Positions 5,806-7,742 of a DNA stretch of 7,742 nucleotides are shown here, one piece after another; position 1 is the stretch's first letter; each line of letters opens with the position of its first letter. A program made the position numbers and the translations under genes. Origin of the DNA: CAUTXO01 sp963542625. Its GTDB lineage: Bacteria; Campylobacterota; Campylobacteria; Campylobacterales; SZUA-545. The notes under the pieces were generated by a model, which did not search any database, had not been told where the DNA came from, and worked only from the letters and a program-made list of their open reading frames with translations. Location: the NCBI GenBank assembly GCA_963542625.1, contig CAUTXO010000070.1, forward strand, positions 1 to 7,742. The letters are read 5' to 3'.

Positions 5806-6651
5806 ATGCAAGAAGTTTTTCGCGCCATAGAAAAGGCGGTGGTTAGGATCCAAGAGGCGATAAGCTACGACGACACGGGTTACGCAAACAACAAAAATTC
5901 AAGCGGCGACGTCCAGCTAAAGCTTGACATCAAAAGCGATTATATAGTAGAAGAAGAGCTCTCAAAAGTCCCGACTATTAAAGCTCTAGCAAGCGAAGAA
6001 AAAAAGCAAGTGGATATGGTAAATGAAAACGGGACGTATTTGGTGGGCTACGATCCGCTCGATGGCTCAAGCCTTGTTGATGTGAATTTAGCCGTTGGCT
6101 CAATCTTTGGCATTTACATCGATGAGTTCGCCGGGCAAAATCTCATTGCGTCGGCTTATGCTGTGTATGGGCCGCGCGTGGAGCTTGTTACAATTTACGA
6201 GCAAGAAGTGCATTTGCACCGGCTTGGGCGAGATAATAAATTCCAGTTCATTCAAAAGCTTCACCTTAAAAGAAAGGGCAAGCTAAACGCGCCGGGCGGG
6301 ACGCAAATGAATTGGCTTGCTAAACACAAGTATATGGTAGATGGCTTTTTTATGGAGGGCTACCGCCTGCGCTATTCGGGCGCTATGGTGCCAGATCTGC
6401 ACCAGATCTTAATCAAAGGCGGCGGGCTTTTTAGCTACCCAAGCACGAGCGATATGCCAAACGGCAAGCTGCGCCAGATCTTTGAAGTGTTTCCGTTTGC
6501 GCTAGCCTTTGAATACGCCGGCGGAGAAGCAATCACAGACACCGGCAAGCGGATCTTAGAGCTAAAGCCGCATCACACGCACGAGACGACGCCGTGCTTT
6601 TTTGGCTCAAAATCCGAGATCGCAAAGGTAAAAAAGAGCTATGGACACTAA
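5806..6651 (+). CDS. fbp: Class I fructose-1,6-bisphosphatase
   Basis: A cytoplasmic enzyme that hydrolyses fructose 1,6-bisphosphate to fructose 6-phosphate and phosphate, the committed step of gluconeogenesis. This matters in campylobacters that live on amino acids and organic acids. It is 281 aa, shorter than the roughly 330-aa enzymes of enterobacteria and eukaryotes but normal for this group as I know it. Metal and active-site motifs are intact: ASEE (62-65), YDPLDGSS (82-89) with D83 and D86, RYSGAMVPDLHQ (189-200), and KLRQIFEVFP (221-230) with E227 in the metal-ligand position. AGGEAITDTG (238-247) closes the core. The short N-terminus suggests a reduced allosteric (AMP) region, which is an inference. 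It leads an operon: the next ORF overlaps its end by 11 bases. Confidence 0.95.
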   Translation: MQEVFRAIEKAVVRIQEAISYDDTGYANNKNSSGDVQLKLDIKSDYIVEEELSKVPTIKALASEEKKQVDMVNENGTYLVGYDPLDGSSLVDVNLAVGSIFGIYIDEFAGQNLIASAYAVYGPRVELVTIYEQEVHLHRLGRDNKFQFIQKLHLKRKGKLNAPGGTQMNWLAKHKYMVDGFFMEGYRLRYSGAMVPDLHQILIKGGGLFSYPSTSDMPNGKLRQIFEVFPFALAFEYAGGEAITDTGKRILELKPHHTHETTPCFFGSKSEIAKVKKSYGH

Positions 6652-6835
6652 GCAAGACGCCTTTGAAGAAGATCTAGAGCGCCAACTAGCCGCGCTAAAG
6701 GACTGCCAAGAACAAAAAAACTTCGCTTCCTGCCTAAAATGCGAGACGATTTTTGAGTGCAAAACAAGAAAAAATTACGTAGAAGCCGTTTATAAAAGTA
6801 TGAATAAGGGCAACCAAGGCGGCTTTGACTTTTAA
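6641..6835 (+). CDS. Small conserved four-cysteine protein
   Basis: A 64-aa protein with a charged helical first half and a Cys-rich centre: C22, C31, C34 and C40, spaced C-X8-C-X2-C-X5-C. Four Cys in 19 residues suggests a zinc or iron-sulfur site, or redox activity. The tail is Gly/Asn-rich and ends GGFDF. From memory, a small hypothetical gene also follows fbp in C. jejuni (Cj0839c after Cj0840c fbp), so this is probably a conserved Campylobacter protein rather than a spurious ORF. It starts inside the end of fbp with AAGAG just before the ATG and ends in TAATG overlapping trmA by one base. Translational coupling with both neighbours is therefore likely. No function is assigned. Confidence 0.8.
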   Translation: MDTKQDAFEEDLERQLAALKDCQEQKNFASCLKCETIFECKTRKNYVEAVYKSMNKGNQGGFDF

Positions 6836-7742
6836 TGCTTGAGTGCCCGCACAGCGGCGAATGCGCCAGTTGCACGCTAAGCCTTAGCTACCAAGATCAG
6901 CTAAAAATAAAGCTTGATGAATTTTTGGCTGATTTTAAAGATCTTGGGCTCCCGCTCGTGCAAATCCACACTTCAAGCGCCAAGCACTTTAGGCTGCGCG
7001 CGGAGTTTAAGATCTTTCACGACGCTGGCAAGATCTTCTACGCCCTAAGCAAGGCTAGCAAAAAGCATTTAATCATCAAAGATTGCCTGATTGTCTCTAG
7101 GCAAATTCACGCGCTAATGCCGCGCCTGCTAGATCTAATAGCCAAAGATCCGCTCCTAAAAGAAAGGCTTTTTGCGGCTGAGTTCATTTCATCAAATGAA
7201 GGCGGTGTGCTAGTTAGCCTAATCTACCACAAGCGCCTTGACGCGGCTTGGGAGCAAAGCGCGCAAGATCTTTGTCGCGCCCTAGCCAGTGGCGCCCGCG
7301 CCAAAGGTTCTGGCGACGCGGGCAAAACGAGCACGAGTGGTGCGGACGCTGTTAGCGCCGGCGCTGGCAAAACGGGCGCGGGCTTTGACGTTCAAATAAT
7401 CGGGCGCGCGCGGGGGCAAAAAATTGCGCTGCAAGATGATTTTATCCGCGCCAAGATCCTAGACAAGATCTACATCTTCAAAGAAAACTGCTTCATTCAG
7501 CCAAACCTAAAAATCAACGAGCAAATGATAGCTTGGATCCAAAATAGCGCCCACAACGAGCAAGGATCCTTGCTTGAGCTCTACTGCGGCATAGGCAACT
7601 TCACGGTGGCGCTTAGCTCAAACTTCAAAAGCATACTAGCAACGGAAATTTCAAAGGCGTCAATCGCCGTCGCAAAAAGGGTGCAAGAAGAAAACGGCAT
7701 AAAAAACATCACGTTTCTTAGAATGAGCGCGCAAGAATTCAC
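6835..7742 (+). CDS. trmA: tRNA (uracil-5-)-methyltransferase TrmA (partial)
   Basis: An enzyme that uses S-adenosylmethionine to methylate uridine 54 of the T-loop, giving ribothymidine. About 302 residues are visible; the C-terminus, with the catalytic Cys and Glu, lies beyond the window. Family blocks resemble E. coli TrmA: RAEFKIFHD, LVSLIYHKRLD, VQIIGRARG, CFIQPN with Q222, SAM-binding motif I LELYCGIGNF (248-256 region), and LATEIS. Two features stand out. The N-terminus has C4, C10 and C13 (C-X5-C-X2-C), plus C84, a pattern like the 4Fe-4S site of the related rRNA methyltransferase RlmD. Residues about 151-183 form a Gly/Ala/Ser/Lys-rich insertion. The strong match to TrmA around the insertion and the block order favour TrmA over RlmD. 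The start overlaps the preceding stop (TAATG). Confidence 0.9.
   Translation, partial: MLECPHSGECASCTLSLSYQDQLKIKLDEFLADFKDLGLPLVQIHTSSAKHFRLRAEFKIFHDAGKIFYALSKASKKHLIIKDCLIVSRQIHALMPRLLDLIAKDPLLKERLFAAEFISSNEGGVLVSLIYHKRLDAAWEQSAQDLCRALASGARAKGSGDAGKTSTSGADAVSAGAGKTGAGFDVQIIGRARGQKIALQDDFIRAKILDKIYIFKENCFIQPNLKINEQMIAWIQNSAHNEQGSLLELYCGIGNFTVALSSNFKSILATEISKASIAVAKRVQEENGIKNITFLRMSAQEF
7285..7383 (+). repeat. Low-complexity Gly/Ala/Lys insertion inside trmA
   Basis: About 33 codons rich in Gly, Ala, Ser, Thr and Lys interrupt trmA between the block homologous to YHK-LD...AL and VQIIGRARG. It contains a repeated AGKT (residues 162-165 and 177-180, encoded by GCGGGCAAAACG and GCTGGCAAAACG), and runs of GGCGC/GCGCC. 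The reading frame is kept. The composition differs from the rest of the gene, pointing to expansion by slippage or local duplication. Confidence 0.7.

Noticed and set aside
6648..6875. Minus-strand ORF of 75 codons opposite the small four-Cys gene
   Set aside because: The plus-strand ORF has gene-order support, start and stop coupling to both neighbours and a patterned Cys motif; the antisense frame has none of these.
1..7742. Mobile element, toxin-antitoxin or phage-defence system
   Set aside because: All sizeable ORFs are explained by housekeeping, sensing or flagellar genes; no transposase, integrase, terminal repeats or defence domains are seen.

Overview
The window looks like chromosomal DNA from a Campylobacterota member, most likely a Campylobacter species of higher GC content than C. 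jejuni. The case rests on gene content: a short class I fructose-bisphosphatase followed by a small four-cysteine protein, an LPP20/FlgP-like exported protein, FliR, a TrmA with an N-terminal cysteine cluster, and a compact SRP RNA. Short overlapping gene junctions, GTG and TTG starts and a homopolymeric C/G tract beside a chemoreceptor gene fit the same group. The species cannot be fixed from the sequence alone.

Layout from left to right. (1) 1-886, minus strand: the N-terminal part of a methyl-accepting chemotaxis protein with a double-Cache-type sensor, cut by the window edge. (2) 887-1218: an intergenic region with a C10/G10 tract upstream of the chemoreceptor and a cluster of AGATCT motifs. 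(3) About 1231-1329, plus strand: SRP RNA (ffs) with its own promoter. (4) 1381-3612, minus strand: a tightly overlapping operon of response regulator (GTG start), histidine kinase (TTG start) and proC. (5) 3613-3679: a compact divergent promoter region. (6) 3680-4198, plus strand: an LPP20-family, FlgP-like exported protein. (7) 4199-4461: a gene-free interval between convergent genes, filled by a degenerate array of GATCTT-centred units. (8) 4462-5736, minus strand: a small putative lipoprotein and fliR. (9) 5737-5805: a second divergent promoter region. (10) 5806-7742, plus strand: fbp, a small Cys-rich protein and trmA (cut at the right edge), all overlapping.

Functionally the window mixes housekeeping genes (SRP targeting, proline synthesis, gluconeogenesis, tRNA modification) with motility and sensing genes (chemoreceptor, two-component system, FlgP-like protein, FliR). 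I see no mobile element, CRISPR array, toxin-antitoxin or defence system.

The most unusual signal is the palindromic hexamer AGATCT, usually within A/T-AGATCT-T/A. I count about 34 copies by eye where roughly two are expected by chance. They lie both inside genes and in two dense intergenic clusters, but none falls in fliR or the FlgP-like gene. This resembles the genome-wide enrichment of a DNA-uptake or methylation-linked motif, though that reading is inference. Other points of interest are the G-tract upstream of the chemoreceptor, a Gly/Ala-rich insertion in TrmA, and a CX5CX2C motif at the TrmA N-terminus that resembles the iron-sulfur motif of the related RlmD enzymes.
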